Part shown: positions 56,245 through 64,000 of the stretch, piece by piece | How positions within the stretch are numbered: position 1 is the first letter of the stretch | How the letters are laid out: every line of letters starts with the position of its first letter | NCBI GenBank assembly: GCA_009829735.1 | Contig: CM020619.1 | Location: 8,794,375 to 8,858,374 of the forward strand | Origin: Pyropia yezoensis | Lineage: Eukaryota > Rhodophyta > Bangiophyceae > Bangiales > Bangiaceae | DNA: 64,000 nucleotides | Direction of reading: 5' to 3' | Position numbers and translations under genes: made by a program | The notes under the pieces: model-generated | What the model was told of the DNA's origin: nothing | The model's database searches: none | Seen by the model: only the letters and a program-made list of their open reading frames with translations

Positions 56245-57016
56245 CAGTCATTATTCGACTATATGAAGGGGGGCTATGGGTTGAATCGGAATATCACTTA
56301 CAGCGGATTCGCAACGAGTGCGTGGACTGACAAACACCGCCGGGCGTCGCAGCAGTGTCGACCGATCAAATTACACGCTCGCAAGAAATCCGCGTCATCG
56401 GGTGAGGCGAGCAGGGCGCACCAGTCAGGCGCACAAGTTGCTTCCTACGCACGACCAGTCACAACCATAATAGCACGACGGTATCTACTCCTCGCACTCG
56501 TCCTCCCCCTCCCCTAGCGCCATGTCGACCGTCTCATCCAACGCCTCCACATCATCCTCCGCACCAAACCACTGCTCAACAGCAACGGAGCGCTCACTGT
56601 CAGACACACCCTCAAAATCGTCCCACAAGCGGCTGTTAGCCATCAAAGCTACCACCTCAGAAACGTCAGTGTGGACGTTATCCGCTACAGGTACGACCCC
56701 GTGCAGCTGCCGGCGCACTTCAGCGGCTGCCTTGTCCGGCAAGATCTCTGCAGTGAGCCAGCAGTTAGCCAGCTACACCGCAGCGACCTTCTCCCACTCC
56801 TCAGCGATAATCTTGGCGGCGTCCCTCCGGATGGTGTTGGTCGGCGGCGGCGTCAGGGAGAGGGATGAGCCGAATCGGTGAGGCGCACCCACGGTCAGTC
56901 CTGCGCAACGCATAAAATTAAGGAGCAACTCTCTGGAAAACAGGAATCGCCCTCGGGCGAGGAAGCTTGATTATGTGACCCTGTCATATAATCGAGCCGC
57001 ATATAACCGATGACTG
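56245..57016 (-). mobile_element. pogo/Tigger element B, internally deleted, minus orientation
   Basis: It starts CAGTCATTATTCGACTATAT at 56245, next to TA (56243-56244), and ends ATGACTG at 57016, next to TA (57017-57018). From the right it has the same 5' terminal sequence and leader as the full element to the right. It then jumps from that leader (near CCAACACCATCCGG) straight to the last ~120 codons of the transposase gene. It is therefore a ~770-bp deletion derivative that could move only in trans. The retained C-terminal frame (56742-56485, minus) is nearly identical to the full copy, with Lys for Glu and Ala for Val changes. Confidence 0.88.
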
Positions 57017-57082
57017 TACAGTCATTATATGTGACCCTGTCATATAATCGAGCCGCATATAACCGATGACTGTACAGTCATT
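56965..57082. repeat. ~55-bp tandem duplication of the pogo 5' terminus
   Basis: The block TATGTGACCCTGTCATATAA to ACAGTCATTA occurs twice in a row (about 56973-57027 and 57028-57081). This leaves a 54-bp unit (57019-57072) with CAGTCATTA and ATGACTG ends, bounded by TA on both sides, between the two elements. Confidence 0.85.
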
Positions 57083-59425
57083 ATTCGGTTATATGCGGCT
57101 CGATTATATGACAGGGTCACATAATCAAGCTTCCTCGCCCGAGGGCGATTCCTGTTTTCCAGAGAGTTGCTCCTTAATTTTATGCGTTGCGCAGGACTGA
57201 CCGTGGGTGCGCCTCACCGATTCGGCTCATCCCTCTCGCTGACGCCGCCGCCGACCAACACCATCCGGTTTCGCGACCGCACGCTTCCTGGCGAATACAG
57301 TAGAACGACGGCGCTTCACGTTGGCCGACCGCGCTGCTAGCTTTCTCGGTCTAGACTATCCACCTCCGCCATTGGCTGCTCGCGCCACTGCCGACGCCCG
57401 GTCGCGATCGCCCGGCCAGTGGCCGCATCCGCCGCCAAAGATACTTGCTCTACGGCCAGCTACACACGCCGCCTCCACTCCTTTCCTCCGTGGCTATCGC
57501 TGCCATCCCCTCCCCCCTGTTGGTGGCTCCGTGGCAGCAACTGTGCACTGTCACCAGACTCTGGCGGAAGCATGGGTCTCTCGACTGCGGTTGATGCCGC
57601 GACGGCCGCGGCCGAGGCCACTCTGGCCCAACGAAATCCTGCGGCGGCGGCGGATCTAACAGGAGATATCCGAGCGGCAGCCCGAGCCGCTGGCGTCGCA
57701 GCCAACGTCGTTTTGGCGTCGCCGGGGCGGACCCGCCAGGGGACGTGGGAGCGCCGGCAGAGGACCAGCATGAGTCTAGCTACCAAACTTCAAGTCATCA
57801 CGTGGAAAGAGCAGGGGAGATCGTGGGAGTGGATGGGGCAGCAGCTGAACGACGCGTACGGCAGGTCGACCCAACGCAGCGCCTACCGCAACCGGGCCGC
57901 AGTGCGAGCGCCGCTGGCGGCCGGCACTCCCGATACCGTGCGGTCCACAAAGCGTAGCTCTTTTCCCGATGTGGACTCGAGACTGTACGAGTGGTTCCTC
58001 TCCGTTCGCACCCACGGACGCAAGCGCGTGCCGCTGTCGCTGGGGGTGCTCCGGGCGAAGGCTGAGCAGATTGCGACATCTCTGGGCATCTCCGCTTTTT
58101 GTGCGTCCAACGGGTTTCTCCAGAATTGGGCCCGTCGTCACAACCTGGTCAACGTGGCGCTTCACGGGTCTGGTGCGTCCGCGAACGTCCAGGAGGCAGC
58201 CGCCCGGATGGCCGACATCCGACGTCAACTGGCGGGCGTGGACCCGGATTTGATTTACAACGTCGATGAAACGGGACTTCTTTACCGCTGTCTACCGTCC
58301 CGGTCCTACGTGCCGTCTGCTGACCGGCGCCAGGCGAGGGGGAGCAAAGTCATGCACTCAAAGGACCGCGTGACGCTCACTCTGTGCTGCAAAGCGAACG
58401 GCTCTCACAAGCTGCCAATAACTATGATTGGCAAAGCTGAGCAGCCGCTGTGCTTCAATGGGGCGGGCAACCGGTGCCCACTGCCGTACTTCTCCCAAAA
58501 GTCAGCATGGACGGACGGGAAGATCTTCAAACGGTGGTTCTTTGAGGTATTCGTGCCTTCCTTGCGGTCTCGTACGGCCAGCCACGTGTTCCTTATCCTA
58601 GACAACCTCAGCTGTCACGCCGAGATTCAACACCCCCAAGTAACTGTGATTGAGCTACCACCAAACACGACGGCTGTGTACCAACCGCTGGACAAGGGGG
58701 CAATCGCCCAGGTGAAGCGTCGTTACAAGACGCGGATGCTTCAACGTGTTGTCCATAATTTAGACACGGTCATTACTTCTGGTGCTCCTGCCCCACGAGT
58801 GCCGCGCGGCGGGGGCCTCGACCAAGGAGGGCAGGCGCACTTGAGGGACGCCGCCAATATTATCGCTGAGGAGTGGGAGAAGTTCACTGCGGTGCAGCTG
58901 GCTAACTGCTGGCTCACTGCAGAGGTCTTGCCGGACGAGGCAGCCGCTGAAGTGCGCCGGCAGCTGCACGGGGTCGTACCTGTGGTGGATAACGTCCACA
59001 CTGACGTTTCTGAGGTGGTAGCTTTGATGGCTAACAGCCGCTTGTGGGACGATTTTGAGGGTGTGTCTGACAGTGAGCGCTCCGTTGCTGTTGAGCAGTG
59101 GTTTGGTGCGGAGGATGATGTGGAGGCGTTGGATGAGACGGTCGACATGGCGCTAGGGGAGGGGGAGGACGAGTGCGAGGAGTAGATACCGTCGTGCTAT
59201 TATGGTTGTGACTGGTCGTGCGTAGGAAGCAACTTGTGCGCCTGACTGGTGCGCCCTGCTCGCCTCACCCGATGACGCGGATTTCTTGCGAGCGTGTAAT
59301 TTGATCGGTCGACACCGCTGCGACGCCCGGCGGTGTTTGTCAGTCCAGGAACTCGTTGCGAATCCGCTGTAAATAATATTCCGATTCAACACATAGCCCC
59401 CCTTCATATAGTCGAATAATGACTG
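57075..59425 (+). mobile_element. pogo/Tigger element A, complete 2351-bp copy
   Basis: The terminal inverted repeats start CAGTCATTATTCG at both ends, continue TTATATG or CTATATG, and are flanked by TA (57073-57074 and 59426-59427), the pogo target. The element carries one intact transposase gene. The 5' part has further inverted motifs (ATTATATGACAGGGTCACAT). It stands head to head with deletion derivative B. The ends and the frame look whole, so it may be recently active. Confidence 0.92.
57572..59185 (+). CDS. pogo/Tigger (CENP-B-like) transposase, apparently intact
   Basis: From the ATG at 57572 it is 537 aa, normal for Tigger-type transposases. A CENPB-N/psq helix-turn-helix lies at about 62-115 (SLATKLQVITWKEQGRSWEW). 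A second Tc5-type HTH (about 135-200) contains YEWFLSVRTHGRKRVPLSLG and ends FLQNWARRHNLVNV. The DDE_1 catalytic domain begins LIYNVDETGL (Asp232), followed by FLILDNLSCH (Asp344) and YQPLDKGAIAQVKRRYKTRM (Asp374), so the triad is DD30D. The C-terminus is acidic (VDMALGEGEDECEE). All key residues are present and the frame is open, so it could catalyse cut-and-paste at TA sites in the nucleus and mobilise the short copy beside it. The open frame extends upstream without an ATG. Confidence 0.93.
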   Translation: MGLSTAVDAATAAAEATLAQRNPAAAADLTGDIRAAARAAGVAANVVLASPGRTRQGTWERRQRTSMSLATKLQVITWKEQGRSWEWMGQQLNDAYGRSTQRSAYRNRAAVRAPLAAGTPDTVRSTKRSSFPDVDSRLYEWFLSVRTHGRKRVPLSLGVLRAKAEQIATSLGISAFCASNGFLQNWARRHNLVNVALHGSGASANVQEAAARMADIRRQLAGVDPDLIYNVDETGLLYRCLPSRSYVPSADRRQARGSKVMHSKDRVTLTLCCKANGSHKLPITMIGKAEQPLCFNGAGNRCPLPYFSQKSAWTDGKIFKRWFFEVFVPSLRSRTASHVFLILDNLSCHAEIQHPQVTVIELPPNTTAVYQPLDKGAIAQVKRRYKTRMLQRVVHNLDTVITSGAPAPRVPRGGGLDQGGQAHLRDAANIIAEEWEKFTAVQLANCWLTAEVLPDEAAAEVRRQLHGVVPVVDNVHTDVSEVVALMANSRLWDDFEGVSDSERSVAVEQWFGAEDDVEALDETVDMALGEGEDECEE

Positions 59426-59427
59426 TA

Positions 59428-59915
59428 TAGCCGTGTTTGCCACCCCCGCTCGGTGCTGCTGAAGGTGCCCGCGTCGTGGCGGCGTGCCGCAGCCGGGCGA
59501 CATCAATGTAGCCCCCCTTCCATGCACAGGGGGGACGAGGAAGACGAGCTCCGACTTGAGATGAATGAGTCAGTCCAGTACACAAGACCATTCGCAAAAT
59601 TAGTTCCAGTACACTTGGCGGAAAGTAGGTGTGTCCGCGGAGATCCGAATACCATTACTCTACATGTGGGACAAGTGCATGTGCCCGATCGACACGATCC
59701 CGCCGGCCACCGGCGGCGAGTGAAGCTCTCCAAATCACCGGGATCGTGCCACCGAGTACCCCCTCGTCCCGGCGTAATCGCGTGTGAGGAACCCACGCGG
59801 ACGTCATTAGCCCCGTGATCCTCTCTGCTCCTGCTGTGCTCACTGCGGTCGCTACCAGACGTCCCTCACGACTGTACTCGACCTTGGCGCCCGTCCCCAC
59901 CCCACCCCCCCAACC
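59428..59915. other. right flank of the pogo pair and promoter side of the argininosuccinate synthase gene
   Basis: On the minus strand, 59428-59796 carries coding-like remnants in more than one frame. One reads GTCTCPTCRVMVFGSPRTHL then LSAKCTGTNFANGLVYWTDS, with a possible zinc pair (CTCPTC). Another reads GGYIDVARLRHAATTRAP up to the TA at 59427. Both seem to belong to the same old minus-strand unit that the pogo pair interrupts; I do not know its family. The last ~100 bases before 59916 are C-rich leader of the next gene. Confidence 0.4.
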
Positions 59916-61232
59916 ATGTCCAAGGGTAAGGTGGTCCTTGCCTACTCTGGCGGCCTGGACACGTCGGTGATCCTCAAGTGGCTGCAGGACCAGGGCTACG
60001 AGGTCATCTGTTTCATCGCAGACGTTGGCCAAACCGACGACTTTGAGGCCGCGCGCGTCAAGGCCTTGTCACTGGGCGCCACCAAGGTGTACGTGGAGAA
60101 CCTCCGCAAGGAGTTTGTCACCGACTTTATCTTCCCGGCTGTCAAGGTCAACGCCATCTACGAGTCGCGCTACCTCCTCGGCACTTCCCTCGCTCGGCCG
60201 TGCATTGCGCGTCGGCAAATCCAGATTGCGATTGCGGAGAAGGCGCAGTTTGTGTCCCACGGTGCCACTGGCAAGGGCAATGACCAGGTGCGGTTTGAGC
60301 TGACCTTTTACGCCCTGGCGCCCCACATCCAGGTGATTGCGCCGTGGCGTGATGACACCTTCATCGAGTCCTTCAAGGGCCGCTCGGACCTCCTCGCGTA
60401 TGCGCGGTCCAAGGGTATTGCCATGCCGTCTGGCGATAAGCCGCCCTACTCGATGGATGACAACCTGATGCATATTAGCTACGAGAGTGGCGACCTGGAG
60501 GACCCAGCGTGCGCGCCGCGGGATGCCATTTACACCAAGACGGACCCTCGCGAGTCGTGGCCCGACACCCCCGAGACGGTGCGCATCGAGTTCCGTGACG
60601 GCACCCCCGTCAAGGCGTCCTCCGAGGCCTCGGGCGAGTCGTACACGGACCCGCTCGAGCTGTACCTGTTCCTGAACCAGGTGGCCAAGCGCCACGGTAT
60701 TGGTCGGATTGACATTGTGGAGAACCGGTTTGTGGGGATCAAGAGCCGGGGCGTCTACGAGACGCCTGGCGCCACCATTCTGCGGTGCGCCCACATTGAC
60801 ATTGAGGGTGTGGCGATGGATCGGGAGGTGATGCGCCTGCGGGACATGCTGTCGCCCAAGTTTTCCGAGCTCGTCTACAATGGGTTTTGGTTCGCACCAG
60901 AGATGGACTTCCTCCTCGCTGCCGTCGACAAGAGCCAGGAGCTGATTGACGGCTGGGTGGATGTTGTGTGCTTCAAGAGCAACTGCATGGCGGTGGCGCG
61001 GTCGTCACCAACCAGCCTCTACTCGGCGGATCTGTCGTCGATGGAGAATGTGGATGGGTATCAGCCGTCAGACGCGGGTGGCTTCATCCGCATCAACGCG
61101 GTGCGGCTCAAGGCCCACCGGAAGATCCTGCTCGCCACCGACCGCGAGCGGCTGGCAAACGCGGGGCCGATTGGCACCACTTACGCTGCGGTGCTTGACT
61201 CGGACAAGACGGACGCGGGGGCCAAGAAGTGA
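59916..61232 (+). CDS. argininosuccinate synthase
   Basis: The enzyme joins citrulline and aspartate with ATP (to AMP and PPi), giving argininosuccinate, the penultimate step of arginine synthesis. The protein is 438 aa, close to the family's 400-445. The N-terminal PP-loop is [13 protein letters not shown] (8-20). Substrate-binding motifs are [16 protein letters not shown] (86-101) and [16 protein letters not shown] (114-129). They are followed by [34 protein letters not shown] and the C-terminal synthase/multimerisation part. It resembles the eukaryotic/ASS1-type sequence along its whole length with no insert. No transit peptide is evident ([11 protein letters not shown]), so it is probably cytosolic, or targeted by an unusual signal. 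One exon, with C-rich leader. The symbol ARG1/ASS1/argG depends on the organism, so it is left open. Confidence 0.97.
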   Translation: MSKGKVVLAYSGGLDTSVILKWLQDQGYEVICFIADVGQTDDFEAARVKALSLGATKVYVENLRKEFVTDFIFPAVKVNAIYESRYLLGTSLARPCIARRQIQIAIAEKAQFVSHGATGKGNDQVRFELTFYALAPHIQVIAPWRDDTFIESFKGRSDLLAYARSKGIAMPSGDKPPYSMDDNLMHISYESGDLEDPACAPRDAIYTKTDPRESWPDTPETVRIEFRDGTPVKASSEASGESYTDPLELYLFLNQVAKRHGIGRIDIVENRFVGIKSRGVYETPGATILRCAHIDIEGVAMDREVMRLRDMLSPKFSELVYNGFWFAPEMDFLLAAVDKSQELIDGWVDVVCFKSNCMAVARSSPTSLYSADLSSMENVDGYQPSDAGGFIRINAVRLKAHRKILLATDRERLANAGPIGTTYAAVLDSDKTDAGAKK

Positions 61233-61746
61233 GATTTTGTAGGAGGCCTCGTCTAGGTATCTTCTGTTGTTGTGCCTGCTTCTCTGGCGGGTTCGTGCGG
61301 GAGTTGCGCCGTGCCGCCACGCGCCACCCCTGCTCTTTTTTTTTTTGGAATTCGGCCGTCATTGCGTAGCGCTCGTGCTTCTTTCGCCATCGGGAGCCGT
61401 GGTGTGACGTGAAAGTAGCGCCTTTTTGCGAGGCCGCGCTTGCTTGGCAAGCCACTGTGGCTCTGTATTCCCATGCAACATAGAGCTAGGTAGTCGTTCT
61501 CGGACGAGCGGCCTGGCCGAATCTTTTTTCCTTCCAGCGCCCACGTCATTGGCAGCAGAGTGAGGTCAGCGCGGCTGCCCTCAGGGGTAAAGTGTACTCA
61601 AGAAAGAAGAAAAGCTCCCAGACGTATGTCGTACACGCACAAACGAAGCGGATGCTGCAACATCTGACCCTCTCTACAGTTCAGGACACACATCTAGTGG
61701 CCTATGCAAGCCCCCTTCCCACGCCCACCTCCAGAGATGCTCTAGC
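61233..61746. other. shared 3' flank of two convergent genes
   Basis: A T run at 61335-61346 and mixed, lower-GC DNA fit UTR and polyadenylation sequence for the synthase (+) and the transporter (-). No ORF of note. Confidence 0.5.
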
Positions 61747-63765
61747 CTAGGATGCCCCGACCGTTGCGGACGAGTCCGGCACAAAACCCTTGCCTGCGCA
61801 GTTGGGACAGGGCGTCTCGATGTAGCGGCACGATAGCGCTTGCGTGGGTGTCGCAGGCCCACATTCGAGCCGGATTACCGTTGCCGTACCCGCACACAGA
61901 CCACACTCGGTGAATGTGCCGGTGCCCGCGAGCGTCGCCAGTGCTGGTGCACCCTCCGCCGGCACCCGTTGCCCCGTCGTCACGGCAGCCACCGCAGCGA
62001 CCGTCGCGGGCGCACCAGGCGCGACAGCAGTCTTCTTGGCATCCGCCACGTTGGCTTGTCCCTTCGGCCGCATACCCAGCCGCCACATGGGCAGCAGCAG
62101 GAGCACCGCTGTCACAGAGCAGCCAAGCAGCGAGACAAAATAGGCGCCCCAGCCCGAGGATGTTACCAGCCGAGTAAGAGGGTAGCCAGCCACGGAGGCG
62201 CCCAAATAGGCAATCCAGCCGAGAAAGCCAATCGTGGACGACACAGCACGGCGGTCCACAATCTCCGCCCCCGCCAGGCCAACCAGCATCTGCGGACCGT
62301 AGATGAAAAAGCCAATGCAAAATATCACCAGCCAGTTGACATAGCGCCAGCCGACGGGCACAAACCACAGGGCCGCGACCGATGCCATGACACCTAGCAT
62401 CCACGCAATGATAACGGGGATGCGGCGGCCGCGCATAACGCGGTCAGACGTCCAGCCCGACGCGAGGGACCCGAGGAGACCACCAATTTCCATGCCCGAC
62501 ACACGGAACGCCGCTTCTTGGGCATTTGCCACGCCCTTGTAGTCAAGCAAATAGATGTGGGCCCATGAAGACACGCCCTGACGCACAAAGTAGACGAAGA
62601 AGTAGGACACAGCTAGAAGCCACACATATGGATTGGACACCACATGCTTCAGGAGCAGCTCCTTGGTCGACATCGTTGGCCGTTCCTCCACTGCCGCCGC
62701 AGCCGCCCCCCCAGCCTCACCGTTGCCCTTCACACTACCCGCTGCAATTGCTGCCTTTTCCTTCTCTGCTGGCGAAGCACCTTCTGGGTAATCCTCGCGG
62801 AACACCTCAATGGGTGGCAGGCCGACAGTCTCGGGCCGATCCCGCAGACGGTTGAACAGGAAGACACCCATGGCAATAGCAATGCTCCCGGGCACAAACA
62901 TCCCGTACTGCCACCCCCACCTGCGCACACAGTAGCCCGCGAGGAGTGGGATCAGGAAGCCACCCGTGTTGTGCGACGTGTTCCAAAAACCCCACCAGGT
63001 ACCCCGTTCCGTCTTGGAGTACCAGGTGGTGAGGAGCTTGGCGCAGGGCGGGGCGCCAAAGCCCTGGAACACCCCGTTGAGGGCCCACAGCCCACAAAAC
63101 GCGAGCATGTTGGTTTGCATGCCAAACGCAATGTTGATGACGCCAGTCATGGCAAGGCCTAGCGCCATAAAAACCCGGGTGGAGAACTTATCGGCGAGCA
63201 CCCCAGCGACCAGCTTGGAGAACCCATACGCCAGCGGGAAAACAGACGTGATGACGCCGAGCTGCTCGAGGGAAAAGCCCAGGGACTGCCGCAACCCGGG
63301 GGCGGCGTAGGTGAAAGAGTTTCGGGTGAAGTAGAAGCAGGCGTAGCCGAGAAAAATGGAGTAAAAGATGCGCCGCCGCCAGCCAGCGTACTTGCGGTCC
63401 GTCTCGGGGTTGTCTCCTTGGTGCACGTCTGCAGCTACCACAGCCGTCGCATCGTTGGCGGCGGCGGATCCTAATGGCACGTCGAGGCTGCCGCCGCCGC
63501 CGGGTGCAGGCGAGGCCGACGATGCCCCCGAGGCGGTCACGGCCACGCGCCGCCCGTCAGACTGCTGCCGCCGCCTCGAATCGCTACCGTCGCCGCCGCC
63601 GCCAAGGACGTGCGGGCCCCGGCCAATGGCCCAGCCGACGCGGCGCCCGATGGTGACCGGCCGCCGAAGCCGGCCCACAGGCCGCACGCCACCTGCAACG
63701 CCACATCCTACCCGCGCCGTCGGTGGGCGGGCAACGGGCACGGGCGGCCCGAATGCAAGGGTCAT
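61747..63765 (-). CDS. organophosphate:Pi antiporter (GlpT/UhpT/SLC37-type MFS) with C-terminal DnaJ-like zinc module
   Basis: From the ATG at 63765 the protein is 672 aa. The first ~120 residues are Gly/Arg/Val-rich, basic and poor in acids, like a plastid transit peptide. Twelve membrane spans follow, starting at YSIFLGYACFYFTRNSFTYA. The family region GFGAPPCAKLLTTWYSKTER and WNTSHNTGGFLIPLLAGYC marks glycerol-3-phosphate/hexose-phosphate permeases. A charged loop (PETVGLPPIE to STKELLLKHV) separates the two halves. It would exchange a sugar or glycerol phosphate for Pi across a plastid or other membrane. After the last span and an Ala/Thr linker, the tail (620-661) has two CxxCxG units, CGLCAG and CPNCAGKGF, plus Cys635 and Cys646. 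This resembles half a DnaJ zinc-finger and is not usual in the family. The frame is open upstream to 63879 without a better start. Confidence 0.9.
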   Translation of the reverse strand: MTLAFGPPVPVARPPTARVGCGVAGGVRPVGRLRRPVTIGRRVGWAIGRGPHVLGGGGDGSDSRRRQQSDGRRVAVTASGASSASPAPGGGGSLDVPLGSAAANDATAVVAADVHQGDNPETDRKYAGWRRRIFYSIFLGYACFYFTRNSFTYAAPGLRQSLGFSLEQLGVITSVFPLAYGFSKLVAGVLADKFSTRVFMALGLAMTGVINIAFGMQTNMLAFCGLWALNGVFQGFGAPPCAKLLTTWYSKTERGTWWGFWNTSHNTGGFLIPLLAGYCVRRWGWQYGMFVPGSIAIAMGVFLFNRLRDRPETVGLPPIEVFREDYPEGASPAEKEKAAIAAGSVKGNGEAGGAAAAAVEERPTMSTKELLLKHVVSNPYVWLLAVSYFFVYFVRQGVSSWAHIYLLDYKGVANAQEAAFRVSGMEIGGLLGSLASGWTSDRVMRGRRIPVIIAWMLGVMASVAALWFVPVGWRYVNWLVIFCIGFFIYGPQMLVGLAGAEIVDRRAVSSTIGFLGWIAYLGASVAGYPLTRLVTSSGWGAYFVSLLGCSVTAVLLLLPMWRLGMRPKGQANVADAKKTAVAPGAPATVAAVAAVTTGQRVPAEGAPALATLAGTGTFTECGLCAGTATVIRLECGPATPTQALSCRYIETPCPNCAGKGFVPDSSATVGAS

Positions 63766-64000
63766 AGTAGCAGCCCCAGTACCCGCTGACGCCAAGGGAA
63801 GGACAGGAAAGAGCGGGCCTAGCGGGGAAAGTGACTCCAGCGAGTCTGTTCGCGACTGCAGACCCAAATGACCGCGCACCCTACAGACCGTCTGCCAGCA
63901 AGACGGTGCCCCACCGCGTCCCTGCTGGTGGGCGGGTGGACGGGCGGGCGGGTGGGCAGGCGGGCGGGCGGGCGGGCGGGTGGGTGGGCGGGCGGGCGGG
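63766..64000. other. 5' flank of the transporter gene ending in a GGCGGGCGGG repeat
   Basis: The last ~75 bases (about 63925-64000) are GGGCGGGCGGGT-type tandem units running off the window. They are not a telomere repeat. Confidence 0.6.

Noticed and set aside
63925-64000. Telomere-like G-rich end
   Set aside because: Units are GGGCGGGCGGGT-like and irregular, not TTAGGG or TTTAGGG type, and similar repeats occur inside the window at 45545-45604.

Overview
This 64 kb window looks like nuclear DNA of a very GC-rich photosynthetic eukaryote. A bangiophyte red alga (Porphyra/Pyropia type) is the best guess. This is an inference from four things: host genes that are mostly single, long GC3-rich exons with occasional GTACGT-type introns; plastid-type proteins (a long RelA/SpoT homologue and a transit-peptide-like transporter); a Ty3/Gypsy chromovirus and pogo/Tigger DNA transposons; and enormous G/C homopolymer and microsatellite tracts. 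Nothing looks bacterial in layout: there are no operons or Shine-Dalgarno spacing.

Layout. 0-15 kb: an unidentified 3' exon, an SDR-fold protein with a substituted catalytic Tyr (+), a plastid-type ppGpp synthetase/hydrolase (-), a broken repeat protein of an uncharacterised family (+), and a three-exon class II-like eIF4E (-). 15.9-19.2 kb: ER mannosyl-oligosaccharide glucosidase, GH63 (-). 20.6-25.4 kb: low-complexity DNA with two partial coding segments (one unidentified, one kinase C-lobe fragment). 25.5-28.2 kb: a 2.7 kb element with 30 bp terminal inverted repeats. 29.2-33.9 kb: a young but incomplete and rearranged Ty3/Gypsy chromovirus whose two 469 bp LTRs are inverted relative to each other. 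35.2-36.6 kb: an RBR-like zinc protein with two membrane segments (+). 37.4-41.4 kb: a multispanning membrane domain fused to a class 3 lipase (-). 41.4-54 kb: mainly G/C homopolymers, microsatellites, a degenerate tandem repeat and a second long inverted-repeat-bounded element with a minisatellite core. 54.0-55.6 kb: a two-exon coiled-coil protein (+). 56.2-59.4 kb: two pogo/Tigger elements head to head, inserted at one TA inside an older minus-strand reading frame. 59.9-63.8 kb: argininosuccinate synthase (+) and a plastid-type organophosphate:Pi antiporter with a DnaJ-like zinc module (-), converging.

The host genes are unrelated housekeeping and plastid functions (stringent response, translation initiation, N-glycan trimming, lipid hydrolysis, arginine synthesis, phosphate-ester transport), as expected of a eukaryotic chromosome. 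Many long open frames on both strands in GC-rich DNA are statistical shadows and are not annotated. Starts are the first in-frame ATG that gives a sensible N-terminus. Introns were called only where splice sites and family alignment agree. All homology calls are from motif recognition by eye.
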